A DNA stretch of 64,000 nucleotides, from assembly GCA_047967505.1 (NCBI GenBank), contig CM106539.1. One strand, given 5' to 3'. How positions within the stretch are numbered: the stretch's first letter is position 1; each line of letters begins with the position of its first letter. The notes below the pieces were generated by a model, which was not told the DNA's origin, ran no database searches, and saw nothing but the letters and a program-made list of their open reading frames with translations. The position numbers and the translations under genes were made by a program. The stretch comes from Dipteris shenzhenensis. Its lineage: Eukaryota > Polypodiophyta > Polypodiopsida > Gleicheniales. Of this stretch, positions 35,070 to 46,257 are shown piece after piece.

Positions 35070-38000
35070 ATAGCATTTCCATGCCTGGGACCATCATGCA
35101 CAAAGAAAGGCTTGAGACAATGCTTGTTGATCACCTTCTTGCCATATGGCTCATGTAGCTCCTAAACTTGTACAGACCCATTGCTACATTGCTTGATGAC
35201 TTTGTATGGACCAATCCACAGTGGCAGGAACTTGTTATCCATTTGGTGGTCCAATCTGTTATCAAAGCATAGCACAACATCCCCCTCAGCAAAGTGTCTT
35301 TCCCATGCCTTGCAAATTTTAGCACCCAAGCGGGCCTTTTGTCGATTCTTTTGGATCTCTGTTTGATGTAGTGCAAGGCGTCGGGTTTCATCTAACTTCT
35401 CAAGTTGTACCAACTTGGCATCTACATGTTCATCTTCTATCATCCTCTATTCTCGTGCTAATCTCAAAGCCAGAATCTCTATCTCTAGTGGTAAAACTGC
35501 CTCAGTACCGTACACCAACTCAAAAGGAGTGTGACTTGTAGACGTTTTATGAGTGATGTTGTAAGCCCACACAGCTTCAGTGACCTTCTGATCCCACTGG
35601 CTCCTGTTCCGTATGGCCATTTTTCCCATGGATTTACAAAGGAGGCCATTGGTTCGCTCCATTTGTCCCATGGATGTTGGATGATAGATGCTAGAAGTGC
35701 GGTGATCAATACCCATGTGATCCATGAGCAACTCCACTGCTTCATTTAAGAATGGACTCCCATGGTCAGATACTATTTCCATGGGTGTCCCAAACCTTGT
35801 GCAGATACATTCAAATATGAAATTTGAAACTGCCTTACCATTTGCAGTGGGGAGGGTGATAGCTTCAGCCCACCTAGTGACATACTGAGTGGCTACCAAA
35901 AGATACTTCTTTTTGCGGGTAGTCATGGGTAGGGGCCCAACAAAATCTATTCCCCACTTCTGAAACGGATGGATGGACATCACTGGGTGATGTTGCCCAG
36001 GACGCAAATACTTCCTACCAAAGAATTGGCATGGTTCACAAGTTTTACAATACATAGTGACATCCTTGAACAAGGTCGGCCAATAGTACCCATCATGTAA
36101 AATCTTCTTAGCTGTATAGTCACCGGCATAGTGGCCTCCACAAAATCCATCATGATAATGCTTCAATACCTTAGGTACTTCATTTGCATCAATGGCCCAT
36201 CTTAGTACCCCATCTAGGCCTTGACAGTATAATACCCCATCAAAGAGAGTGTAGCGCCTACTATCTCTACGGGTTTTCTTTCTCTCATAGCTAGTACTTT
36301 CTGGAGGAAAGGAGAAAGTAGTTAGAAACCTGTAGATTCCACCATACCATGGATCCCTAACTTCTATGGCTGCTACAAGGGTTACATCGAGGCACTCCTC
36401 CAAATCAATCAAAGCATTCTTCAAGTTGGAACAACCCCCTTTTACAATTTTGAAAGAAAAATCATAGTCTTGTAAAACTGCCAACCATTTGGCCAACTGG
36501 CCCATGGGACTTGGTGATTGAAGCACCTGCTTTGCAAGACCATTGCTACAGAGTATAATGGAGGACTTTCTAGCAACATAATGCTTAAATTTCTCAATGC
36601 AGAACACCAAAGACAAAGCATGCTTGTCAGCCTCACTGTAGCATTGTTTAGTTTCAAGCAATTGTCAAGAAGCACATTGAACGGGATACATGAACCGATC
36701 CTCCCCTTGCTGGAGAAGAATACTTGCTAGAGTATGCTCACCAAACCCAGGATTGATATAGAAAGTCTTTGACCAATCAGGATTGCGTAGAATGGGTTCT
36801 AAAGCCAGAGGAATCTTGATTTGTATAAACCCATGATCACAATCCTCATCCCAACAAAAATCAACTCCATCTTTTAATAGCATAGTCATGGGTCGCATCA
36901 AAGCAGCATATTGATCAATGAAGCGGCGATAGTATCTTGCTAGATTGACAAATGAGCATACCTTTGGTTGTTGGTGGGGAGAGCTTGAGGATAGCTTCTA
37001 CCTTCTCGGGGTCAAGCTTGATGCCCTCAGATGAGACAATATGTCCCAGTAACCTCCCTTTAGTGGCTCCAATTGTGCATTTATTAGGGTTGAGGCTGCC
37101 ATTCGCATCATTGACCCTTTGGAGGGCCAACCTAACCTTCATGACGCGCTTCTTACATGCTGAGAATATACAGAAATCATCTAAAAACACCTCCAAGAGA
37201 ACCCCCAAATAAGGAGCAAACACCAACAGCATAAATCTTTGAAAGATAGCAAGAGCATTGGTAAGGCCAAATGGCATTACTTTGAATGCAAATGTCCCCC
37301 AAGGTGTGGCAAATGTGGTTTTAAGCACATCCTCCTCATCAATTCTAATTTGATAAAACCCGGAGTAACCATCACAGAAAGTATACATCTCATGACCACT
37401 TACCTTCTCAAGAATGAGGTCTTGAAAGGGAAGAGGATGATGGTCCCTCTTGGTGGCTGCATTGAGTTTCTTATAGTCGATGTAGACCCGCCACTTGTTG
37501 TTTTTCTTTGGGGTGACTACCACTAGTGAAACCCATTCAGTATTGTGAAACGGGACAATAAACCCAGCTTCCACAAGTTTTTACAGCTCTGAGCACAAAG
37601 GAGCAATCTATAGGGGCCCTAATCTCCAATACTTTTGAGCCACAGGCTTCCTATTAGGCTTCAGCTCTATCTTGTCTCTATGGCAGTCACATGGTGAAGG
37701 TGGCGGTAGCTAGTTGCTAAGAGGTCAGGGAAATCTTTGAAAATTTCTAGGAACTTGTCTTTCTCACTTGGAGTGAGGTCTGGGGAAAGCATAGATTCAA
37801 GCTGTTGAGGACTAGCTATTACCTTTTCTGCAGGTGGTGGGGTCGAAGACATCCCCATCATGTAAACTTCCTCCTCTGAGATCTCCTCCCCCCCATTTGA
37901 TTCTTCCATTGATTCAGACACCGAGGATGAGAGAGTATCACTGTCTTTTTCCTCTTCTTCTTCTGGTTTAGTGGCACTTGGTTGCATCGGGATCTTCTCC

Positions 38001-38641
38001 TTAGAAGCACCAAAAGACATGTGTCCTATCTTCCAATAGCTAACTACATCCCTCTTTCTCAACCATGGTCTCTCGAGTATGGCTCGGTAACTCCTACCTG
38101 TATCTTCGATGTCCACTACATAGAAATCGACTATGGTGGTCAGCCCATTGATAGTGATGGGCAAATTCTCAATGACTCCCAGGGTGGTGAGTCATCGACC
38201 ATCTCCTACCTTGATTCAAGTGGAGGAACGCCTTGTGCATTTCAAATTCAATTTCTTCATGATTCGGGGAACCATGATATTACATGCAACTCTCCCATCA
38301 ACACACACACTTTTGACACGACAATTATCTATGATATCTACTTTATGTGGGTGCCGATCAATTTCTTCAGAGATAGAAGAGACCTCTTGTACCTTTCCAT
38401 TTTTCTTGCTCCTACTTGTTGAGAGCCCTTGTTGTAGCTCACGTCTCACCTTAGGGCTTAATGCTACTAGGTGGGGGAGCGTGATGCTCAAAGAATGATG
38501 AGCAAGGTCTTGAATGACCAAATAGTCCTCTTGCCCTGAGACGATGGGAAAATTCGAGGGCGACCAATTACTCCTGCGAGATCTTTTAGTCTTCTCTATT
38601 GGTGGGTCTGCCATCTCAGCATCTGAGGGCTCTGAGGACAC
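35070..38641 (-). pseudogene. gypsy-1 pol: protease, RT, RNase H, integrase (decayed)
   Basis: Order in element sense: protease region (degenerate CVDGRVACNIM, then RAILERPWLRKRDVV), RT at 36915-37574 (PKKNNKWRVYIDYKKLN, FLDDF catalytic box intact, MPFGLTNA), RNase H at about 36450-36901, integrase at 35070-36300. The integrase keeps the zinc H2C2 region (HYHDGFCGGHY...CKTCEPC), Asp in WGIDFVGPL, Asp in IVSDHGSPF, Glu in GQMERTNG, and a GPYKVIKQ module. Damage: frameshift near 36950 after RT, TGA at 36665 (CGA-type change), TAG at 35444-35446 and at about 35162, and a broken frame between 37574 and 37667. No chromodomain follows the integrase. Confidence 0.88.
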
Positions 38642-38756
38642 CTTCCTCCTGGGGTGACCTGGTCCACAGTTTTGTGAGGGGTCCGAGGTGGTATGAATTC
38701 TTTTCCCGAGGTCAAGGATCTCTACATTAGAATCCTCAGTTCATTCACTTAGAAGA

Positions 38757-39945
38757 TTCACCCTTGGAATATTGGGAGATTTCGTGCAATAATGACCCTT
38801 CTAATGGCACTCGTAGCACACAACATTGGCATGTTCTCTTGGAGGGTGATTGACTTGATTTTTGATGCCCACCATCTCAAGCCGAAGATCATTCAAGGCC
38901 TTGGCTAGGTCATTGACTCCGGGTTCTTTAGCAGGAGGGGCCGGGGGAGTAGGAAGGAGGGGGGATCGTGGGCAAGGCTAGGAAAATCTTCCAAGCGGAG
39001 GTTGAGGATATACTCCTTGTTGAGGGTAAGCATCTAAGGGAGGACCATACATTTGAGGTGGAGGTGGTGGATACATCCCTGATGAGGGGTGGGGGTATGC
39101 CCCTGAGTTATACCCCCCAAGTTGTTGTTGCAAGGATTGAGGGGGTTGCGGAGGGACAATCGTCTTCTTTGAAGTGGGGTTAGACTGAGCTTTATCAAAA
39201 TTTTGAGCAATCTCATGTGCTAGCACCATAGTTTCTGGATTCTCCCATTTAAGCTTGAGGTGAAATTCATCACTTGCTCCTGCTACAAGGTAGCCCAGCA
39301 CATGATGAGTCATTCTAGCTTAGAATCTGGCATTGTCCTCCTATGTGGTAATTAAACTATCCAGGAGCACGGCCACTCGAGCCACATATCGACGTGCCAT
39401 CTCACCTTCTGACTGCTTCAAGTTTGCCACCTGCAGGTACACATTCTCCGGCTCCTCTTATCTACTGAAATACTCAATCATCGCTGCTGTTAACCTTGGC
39501 CAGCTTTGGTGAACATCGTTGGCATGCTTCTCATACCACACTTGAGCCAAACCCTCTAGAAATGTTGGAAGAACCAACATCCATCTAGATATCTTTAGTA
39601 AGAAAGTTGAGAGAAACACAACGGCGCTTGAAGGCCACAAGATATTCATTTGGATTTTCTTCAACCCATCCATAGAACACGGGAATGTCAGCCATGCTTG
39701 AAAAATGGAAAAGAGAGAGTCGAAATGAGGCTTATCTATTGGCAAACAATGGAAAGAGGTAGCTTGAACTGAAAATGAAGTGAAGATACATCCACAAAGC
39801 ACACATAGGCAGGGTAGGGTGTGACTGGTGTATTGTGAAATACTACACAGGAAGAATCTTCAGCATAGAATAGCTTGTAGACAATCTTAAAAGGACCAAC
39901 AATCATGATATCGCATCCATCTTTACAAGTGAGGGTTAGAGACAC
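38757..39945 (-). pseudogene. gypsy-1 gag (decayed)
   Basis: Frames at 39458-39802 (PTFLEGLAQVWYEKHAND, a typical gag capsid segment) and 38978-39313 (LKLKWENPETMVLAHEIAQ, then a Pro/Gly/Tyr-rich linker with PPPPPQMYGPP). At 38757-38830 a CCHC knuckle, CYECH-KGHYC, has a stop inside it. Frameshifts near 39600 and stops near 39315 and 38975 separate the pieces. Confidence 0.8.
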
Positions 39946-40199
39946 GGCATTGCATGAGGTTGTTCATCAAGGCAAACAAGAATGCCATGACAAATGTAAA
40001 CAGTTGGAGAGCTTGCACATCACCTTCAGCTTCTTCCAGTTCTTGTAATCGCCATGCTATTTCTTCAAGGGGTGTGCGGTCTGGCATCCTTCTTTTGAGA
40101 AATTTCCTTGAGGACCTTTCTAATGATCTTTCAAAGTCGGTAAACTCGTATCAAATATGCCCAACACTTAGTTTCATGATGACCATAACCTTTGCATTC

Positions 40200-40695
40200 C
40201 TTACAAATGAACACCCTCCTTCATGGCTTGCAGCTTTGTTGGGGCGGTGCTTCCACTCGCTTCATGCGTGATTGAAGTACAAGCTTCATGTGCCAAGAAA
40301 TCAGCAACTATATTTTGAGCTCGAGGGATATGCTGAATTTTTACCTCTTCAAATTGTAGGCAAAGTTCCAATGCTTGTTGATGTCATGGAACCAAGCCTT
40401 CGCTCCGCACCTTCCACCTTCCACTAACTTGTTCACACATGAGTTGAGAATCTCCTTGCACCTCAAGTTGCTTGATGCGATGTTCTTGCGCCTTTTGTAG
40501 CCCAAAAATGAGTGCCGAGTACTCAGCTTGGTTGCAAGTACTTGCTGGTGTGGACTTGCTATAACAATACACCTCACCCCCTGGTGAAGTGAGCTTCACA
40601 CCCACACCAGTAGCCTTGGTCAAAGGTTTGTATGGGCTATCAAATTGGAGGAGCCAAGATGTCATCACACCAAGACTAAAATCCAGACATCCCAA
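40200..40695 (-). pseudogene. Archaeal/plant-type RNase H ORF upstream of gag in gypsy-1
   Basis: Minus-strand frame 40384-40695 reads MGCLDFSLGV... with CNQAEYSALIFGLQKA and VQGDSQLMCEQVSGRWKVR, the Glu and Asp motifs of ribonuclease HI of the plant/archaeal type. It ends at a stop after SEGLVP and decays beyond. This is additional to the RNase H inside pol. It lies about 0.4 kb upstream of gag in element sense, directly before the point where gypsy-2 inserted. An origin as a separate fragment cannot be excluded. Confidence 0.7.
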
Positions 40696-40767
40696 GTTTC
40701 TCAGTAGTCCAAGATAGGTAGAAGAAGAGGGTGGGAGAATTCAATACTTGAGCAAGACATTCAGCAC

Positions 40768-40772
40768 CAAAT
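40768..40772. other. Target-site duplication of gypsy-2 (left)
   Basis: CAAAT here and at 50825-50829, an exact 5-bp duplication. Confidence 0.92.
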
Positions 40773-41250
40773 TGTTAAGGGCAAAAGCAGCAACAGCAAA
40801 GAGGAACTAGGGGGGGGAGTCCTTAGATCATTATCATTAATACGTTGTATTTAGTTTATAGTGAGATATGAAAAGACGGAAGTTCTAGGACCAGGCGGAG
40901 AACTGAAGAGGCACGGCAACCATCACGGCAACCGTGAAGGAGTTATGTGTGCCGGTTAGATAAAAGAGAAGAGAGCGATCATTCGGGACTCATTGATGAG
41001 GATCGGAGCAAGGATCAGTGTGATCAGAAGAGGAACATTGTTATGTATCAGAGAGTACGGTGTTGTATTGCTCGGAGAAGTGTAATACAGATATTCTATT
41101 GCATCTATCTTATTGTTTTATCATGAATGATTCTGTCGATCACTGTTCTACTCTATGAATTTTCATACGCAGTTCTGAAGTTCGATTACGCATGTAAATC
41201 TGTCGCAATAGTGCGTTTCGAGTTAGTCTTCAGAGTAGAGAGGGCTAACA
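40773..41250 (+). repeat. 5' LTR of gypsy-2
   Basis: 478 bp. Followed after one base by TTTGGCGACCACGG (41252-41265), the likely primer-binding site (TGGCGACC type; tRNA not assigned). Confidence 0.95.
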
Positions 41251-41356
41251 CTTTGGCGACCACGGAAGATTTCCATGTTCGTCGCGGTGGATACCCCGGA
41301 GAGGTTGGATGCTCCCCATCTGTAATACTCTGATTCCTCGGTGCGTGGACTAGCGC

Positions 41357-44300
41357 ATGAATGACGCTGGGAGTGAGCCAGGGGGAACATCGCGCTCTCC
41401 GGCACGGCCTCGGGAGCCTGCAACTCCAGTATCGGCACGTACAACCCGCGAGGAACGGCATGACAGATATGTGGCTCAACGTGATCTTCTCTTCGGCTTC
41501 TTCACGGATAGTGAGAGTAGTAGCCGCTCTGACACACCTCCGCTGATCCCAGGAGAGGAAGGTCCAGTCGTTTCCGGTGTTCAGGAGGAAGGCGAATCCT
41601 CCGGACGCAGTAGCCCGTTCGATTTAACAAGTACTCCTCCGGAAGACGAAGCGTCACCGTTGCGGAATTCCCCACCACCGAGTCCCAGGAGACGGAGGGG
41701 TGGTGTGCCTGCAGGAAGCGGAGCCCCAGGTCCGTCACCAGCTCCCGGTAGGGGAGGTGGAGGCGGTGGAGGCGGAGGCGGGGGTGGAGTTCCGGCGGTA
41801 AGTAGCGCGGCTATTCCACCACTGGTACCCAGGATGACGGTGAAGTACCCCAAGTTTTCGGGACAGGATAAGGAGGATGCGGATGCACATATACTGTCAT
41901 TTGAGATGGCATGGATGGTGAATACGGCTCCACCAGTGCAGGCGACAGATCTTATGAAGATGGCGACTTTCATCCCGACACTGCAGAAGCAGGCTGCAGA
42001 AGCAGGCGGCAGTATGGATCGCGCAATATGGAGCTACCCATTTCGCCACGTTTGATCTACTGCGGGATGCTTTTTTGCTCCGGTTTCGGGAGGACAAGAC
42101 CCGTGTTCATGTCCTGGCCAAACTGGGGAAACTGGAACAGAAGAACCAAGAAGTGGAGGTGTATGCGGCCAGGTTTCGGTCGTTGATCCGCCGCCTCGAT
42201 GCAGCAACTACCCCGGCAGTCCCCATCCAAAATGCTTACTTCATGGAGGGGCTGAATAAAGGATTGAAAAGGTCCCTGGCATCGTTGGATCTGGAAGCTC
42301 TTTCATTGGAAGAAGTCGTCCAAGCAGCGGTGAGGGCGGAACAAGTTCTGTTTACTTCCAAGGGAAGGAAAGGAAAAGTGAAGTATGAGGAGGCTGAGGG
42401 AGACTCCGATACCGATAATGAGGAGGAGTCGGATCAGTCGGATGAGGAGGAGGACAAACGTTCCATGAGGCGGAAGGCTGGAAAAACGGCAGGGAAGTCA
42501 TTTCCGGAAGGATCTGCTGCCGGAGCCAAAAGCCGGGATAGTGGAATAGGGTCCTCTTCAAAAGTTCGCAAGGATACTTGGTGTAATCGGTGCCGGAATG
42601 CAGGACACTTAGCAGAGGAATGCGGTTTGAATGAGCGGTGGTGTGCGATTTGCCAAACAGCGACGCATACCACGGAGATCTGCCGCTATAACGCACGAAT
42701 AGCCCCGACACCAGCGGTGGCGGCGGTAGTTGCGGCACCAGCCGCAGCACCAGCCGCGGTACCAGCCGCACCGGCGAGAAGACCTTGGCGGCCGAGAACG
42801 GCTGGAACAGGTGCAGATGAACCAGCAGGGGAACGGACGTTCCTATGTTTTTATTGCAATCAACCTGGACATCGAAAGGTAGATTGCGAATTATTCAAGC
42901 GCCACAAGGCAGAAAAGGAAGCAATCCGGGGATCCGGAGAAGGCAAGTCCACACCAGCAGTGAATGCGGTTCTGATTATCGAATGCGATGATGCCAGTCA
43001 GCAACAGGATAGCAAGGAGCCTAGTCCGACGTCCGAAGAAGTACCGGAAGTACCGGCGGGTGTCCCTGTTGAAGGCAAAGTGGGAGGAAGTGCGAGCGGA
43101 GATGTGCTCGTGGTCACACGATCCCAGGAAAAGGTGCGGGAATACAAGGCCCCGCAAGAGAAGGGGAGACCTACGGCGTTGGACTGGCAGGCACAACAAA
43201 AGGTGCGGTCGACGGTCGGTGAATGGGTCCAAAAAACCCCAACGGTGTTACCTAGGCCGAGCGCGGACAAGGCAGTCTCGGTGACGGAGAATGGTGCGAA
43301 GGTGGCAAGGCGCCTGCAAGGAGAGCAGCCAGAAGCGACTTGTCTACCTACCAGTCAGAAGGACAGCCTGATGACCGGCGAGGAGGGTGTTGAACCATAT
43401 GATTTATGGCAGGATTTGCGGAAACAGCAAATACACATGACAATGGAGCAATTGTTAGCATTGGTACCCAATTTCCGGAGTTCTCTCATCAAACAATTGA
43501 CGGAACCAGTCAGGGCGATGGAGTCGGAGATGGAAGCGGTAACAATGGAAGTGTCGTCAGACGGATCCGCAAAGCCTGAAGCGGAAGTACAGCCTCCTGT
43601 TTTTGACGAAGCGGTCCCGGTAATTTCCGTAACACTGGAGAACAGCCGTGTGGGAGGGGTGTTGCTGGACAGAGGGTCTGGGGTCAACATCCTGTCCGAA
43701 CAAATGCTGGTGCCATTGGGTATCACAAAATGGGAATCAGCACCCTTCGCCGTTCGGATGGCAGACCAACGGAGAGTGCAGCCGTTAGGATTGCTCCGTG
43801 GATTGAAAATGGAGGTTTGCGGCGTGAAGTTCGAAATCGCTGCGGTGATTCTCCGGATGGAGGATATTAGCGGGTCATACCCGTTATTGCTCGGAAGACC
43901 GTGGTTGCGGCAGGCCCGTGTGAAACAAGACTGGCAATCAGACCGCATCACCATTCGGAAAGGAAAAAAGAAGCTGAAGCTCTCGGTACATACCAAACAA
44001 GGGCTGAGGACACCATTCCGACCGACGATGGCGGAAGGTATCCATATGATGGACGGAATGGGGGTCGAAGAGGAGGATGACTACTTCAGTAGGAATACGG
44101 AGCTGGTAAGCTTGTTCGAGGTCGATGTGGTTGCCGTTTTAAAGCAATATCAGCATCAGATTCCCTCGGCTACGCAGGAGTCATCCAGTTCCACGAAAGA
44201 ACCAGTCGAAGGGAGTCTACCGGAAGGCACAGGAGACATGCCGGACGAAGCGGGAGTGGCGGAGGCGGAAAGAGTTTTCGAGCAGGAACTCCGTCGCTCG

Positions 44301-46026
44301 CGGAGGGTCAAAGAAGACGAGCTGCTGGATCTTAACCTTGGGACGGAGGAGGAGCCAAAGAACATCCGTGTCAGTGCGAAGCTCGATAAAGGATTTCGGG
44401 GAAAATTGGAGACATTGCTGAAATCCTTCAAAGACGTGTTCACCTGGGACTACACAGATTTGCTCGGCATCGATCCCAAATTCTATCAGCACAGGATCAA
44501 TCTGCAGAAGGATGCGATACCGGTTCGGCAACAACGGTATAGAATGAACCCGAACTATGCCCAGAGGGTGAAGGAGGAGCTGGACAGGTTGCTAAAGGTC
44601 GGGTTTATCTATCCGGTTGACCGTGCAACGTGGCTTTCGCCAATAGTGATTGTTCCGAAAAAGAATTTGAAGTTGCGGGTCTGTGTTGACTACAGAAAGC
44701 TTAACGCGGCGACAATCACGGATCCGTTTCCCTTGCCGTTTAATGATACTATGCTGGATACAGTGGCAGGTCACGAGATGTATTCTTTTCTGGATGGCTT
44801 CAGTGGGTATAACCAGGTGCAGATGGCACCAGAAGATCGAGAGAAAACAGCCTTCATCACGGAGTGGGGAGCATTTGTTTTCCTGGTGATGGCATTTGGG
44901 CTAAAGAATGCTCCGGCAACATTTCAACGCATGGTCCAAGAAATATTTGATGATTATTTACTAATCTTTATGCAGGTATTTCTGGACAATTTCAGTGTTT
45001 TCGGGAGTCGCAAGCAGCACCTTGAGCATCTGAAGAAATGCTTAACCCGGTGTAGGGAGGCACGGTTGTGTCTGAACCCTATGAAATGTGCATTCGCCAT
45101 GGGCAGCGGTATGCTGCTGGGTTGCATTATCTCGGCGGAAGGCATTGCGGTAGATCCGGCGAAGGTCGAAGCGATTCGGCAGGCCAAGGTTCCTGGCAAC
45201 GGTAAGCAGCTCGGGAGATTCCTAGGGCAGGTTAAATGGCACAGCCGAATGCTGCGGTATCTGGCGGATGTGGCGACACCACTGTATGACCAACTCAACA
45301 AAGTACCGATCGTCTGGTCTCCTGCTTGTGACTTAGCTTTTCGACGGCTCAAACTGATGTTGGCGACAGCACCGGTGGTTCAGCCGCCAGATTGGACGAA
45401 GATGTTTCATGTCTTCGTGGATGCCTCGGACGTGGCTATTGGTAGTGTCCTCATGCAGGAAGCGACAAGCAAGTGGTTCCGACCGGTGTATTATGCAAGT
45501 CGCAGGTTGTCAAAAGCCGAACGGAATTACTCTACGACGGAGCGGGAAGCATTGGGGATGATTTATTCCGTAACAAAGTTTCGTCACTACCTGTTGGGGA
45601 ATCGGTTCACGTTTCATGTGGATCATTCCGCCTTGTTGTATTTGGTACACAAGCCCGAGCTCACTGGAAAGTTGGCCCGGTGGATGCTGCTTTTACAGGA
45701 GTTCGACTTCACGGTGGTCCATCGACCAGGAAGTACACATGCCGTAGCGGATTACCTTTCGCGGTTGGAATCTGGCGAAGACCCGATGGGTGTGGAAGAC
45801 GATTTTCCGGATGCCCAGCTGTTCGAACTGGAGGCGGTGGTACCGGCAGCTCCAAAGACGTGGTACGACGACATGTTTCACTTTGTCGACACGGGCCAGA
45901 TGCGCGACGGAATGTCGCGAGACCAGCGGAAACGGCTCGCGCTCAAGAGCAGAGACTTCCGGATCATTGCTGACCAATTGTATAAGCAGGGGCTAGATGG
46001 TGTGTTGCGACGGTGTGTCTCGGGGG
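41357..46026 (+). pseudogene. gypsy-2 gag-pol first part: gag, protease, RT, RNase H
   Basis: Gag starts at 41357 (MNDAGSEPGG) with a Pro/Gly-rich region (41700-41800, poly-Gly). An extra base near 42043 (ccatttCgccacg) shifts the frame; the main frame is 42075-46094. Features in order: acidic linker, CX2C/HC knuckles (CNRCRNAGHLAEEC; CFYCNQPGHRKVDC), protease (LLDRGSGVNIL), RT (PKKNLKLRVCVDYRKLNAA, MAFGLKNAPATFQ), RNase H (VFVDASDVAIGSVLMQ, TEREALGMIY, HVDHSALLYL). The catalytic box reads VFLDNFSVFG, where FLDDF is usual, so the second catalytic Asp is Asn. The frame ends in the inserted MITE. Confidence 0.93.
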
Positions 46027-46257
46027 GGTCACTATGTATAAACCCTCTATATCACGTGCGTTCAAGGCCTATATTTAAAGTCCCTTATCTGTAAAAAATT
46101 TCATTAATAAAATGTACCCCTTTTCTATACAGATCTGTAAATTTTTTCCAAAACTATTTTAAATAGTCCCTTATGTATATTTATTTCTGTAAATTTTAGA
46201 AATAAAAAAAATCCTTTTGTTGAACTCACGTGATAGGGTTACATATGATGAGTGACC
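46027..46257. mobile_element. MITE-like 231-bp insertion in gypsy-2 pol
   Basis: AT-rich insert between RNase H and integrase. Its ends are inverted: GGTCACTATGTATAAACCCT on the left, and the right end reads inward GGTCACTCATCATATGTAAC. The inner parts TATCACGTGCGTTCAA and ATCACGTGAGTTCAA also pair. It carries stop codons and has no coding capacity. A target duplication cannot be fixed because flanks and ends are partly palindromic or G-rich. Confidence 0.75.

Noticed and set aside
41581-41973. Minus-strand poly-Pro frame
   Set aside because: Shadow of the poly-Gly stretch in gypsy-2 gag.
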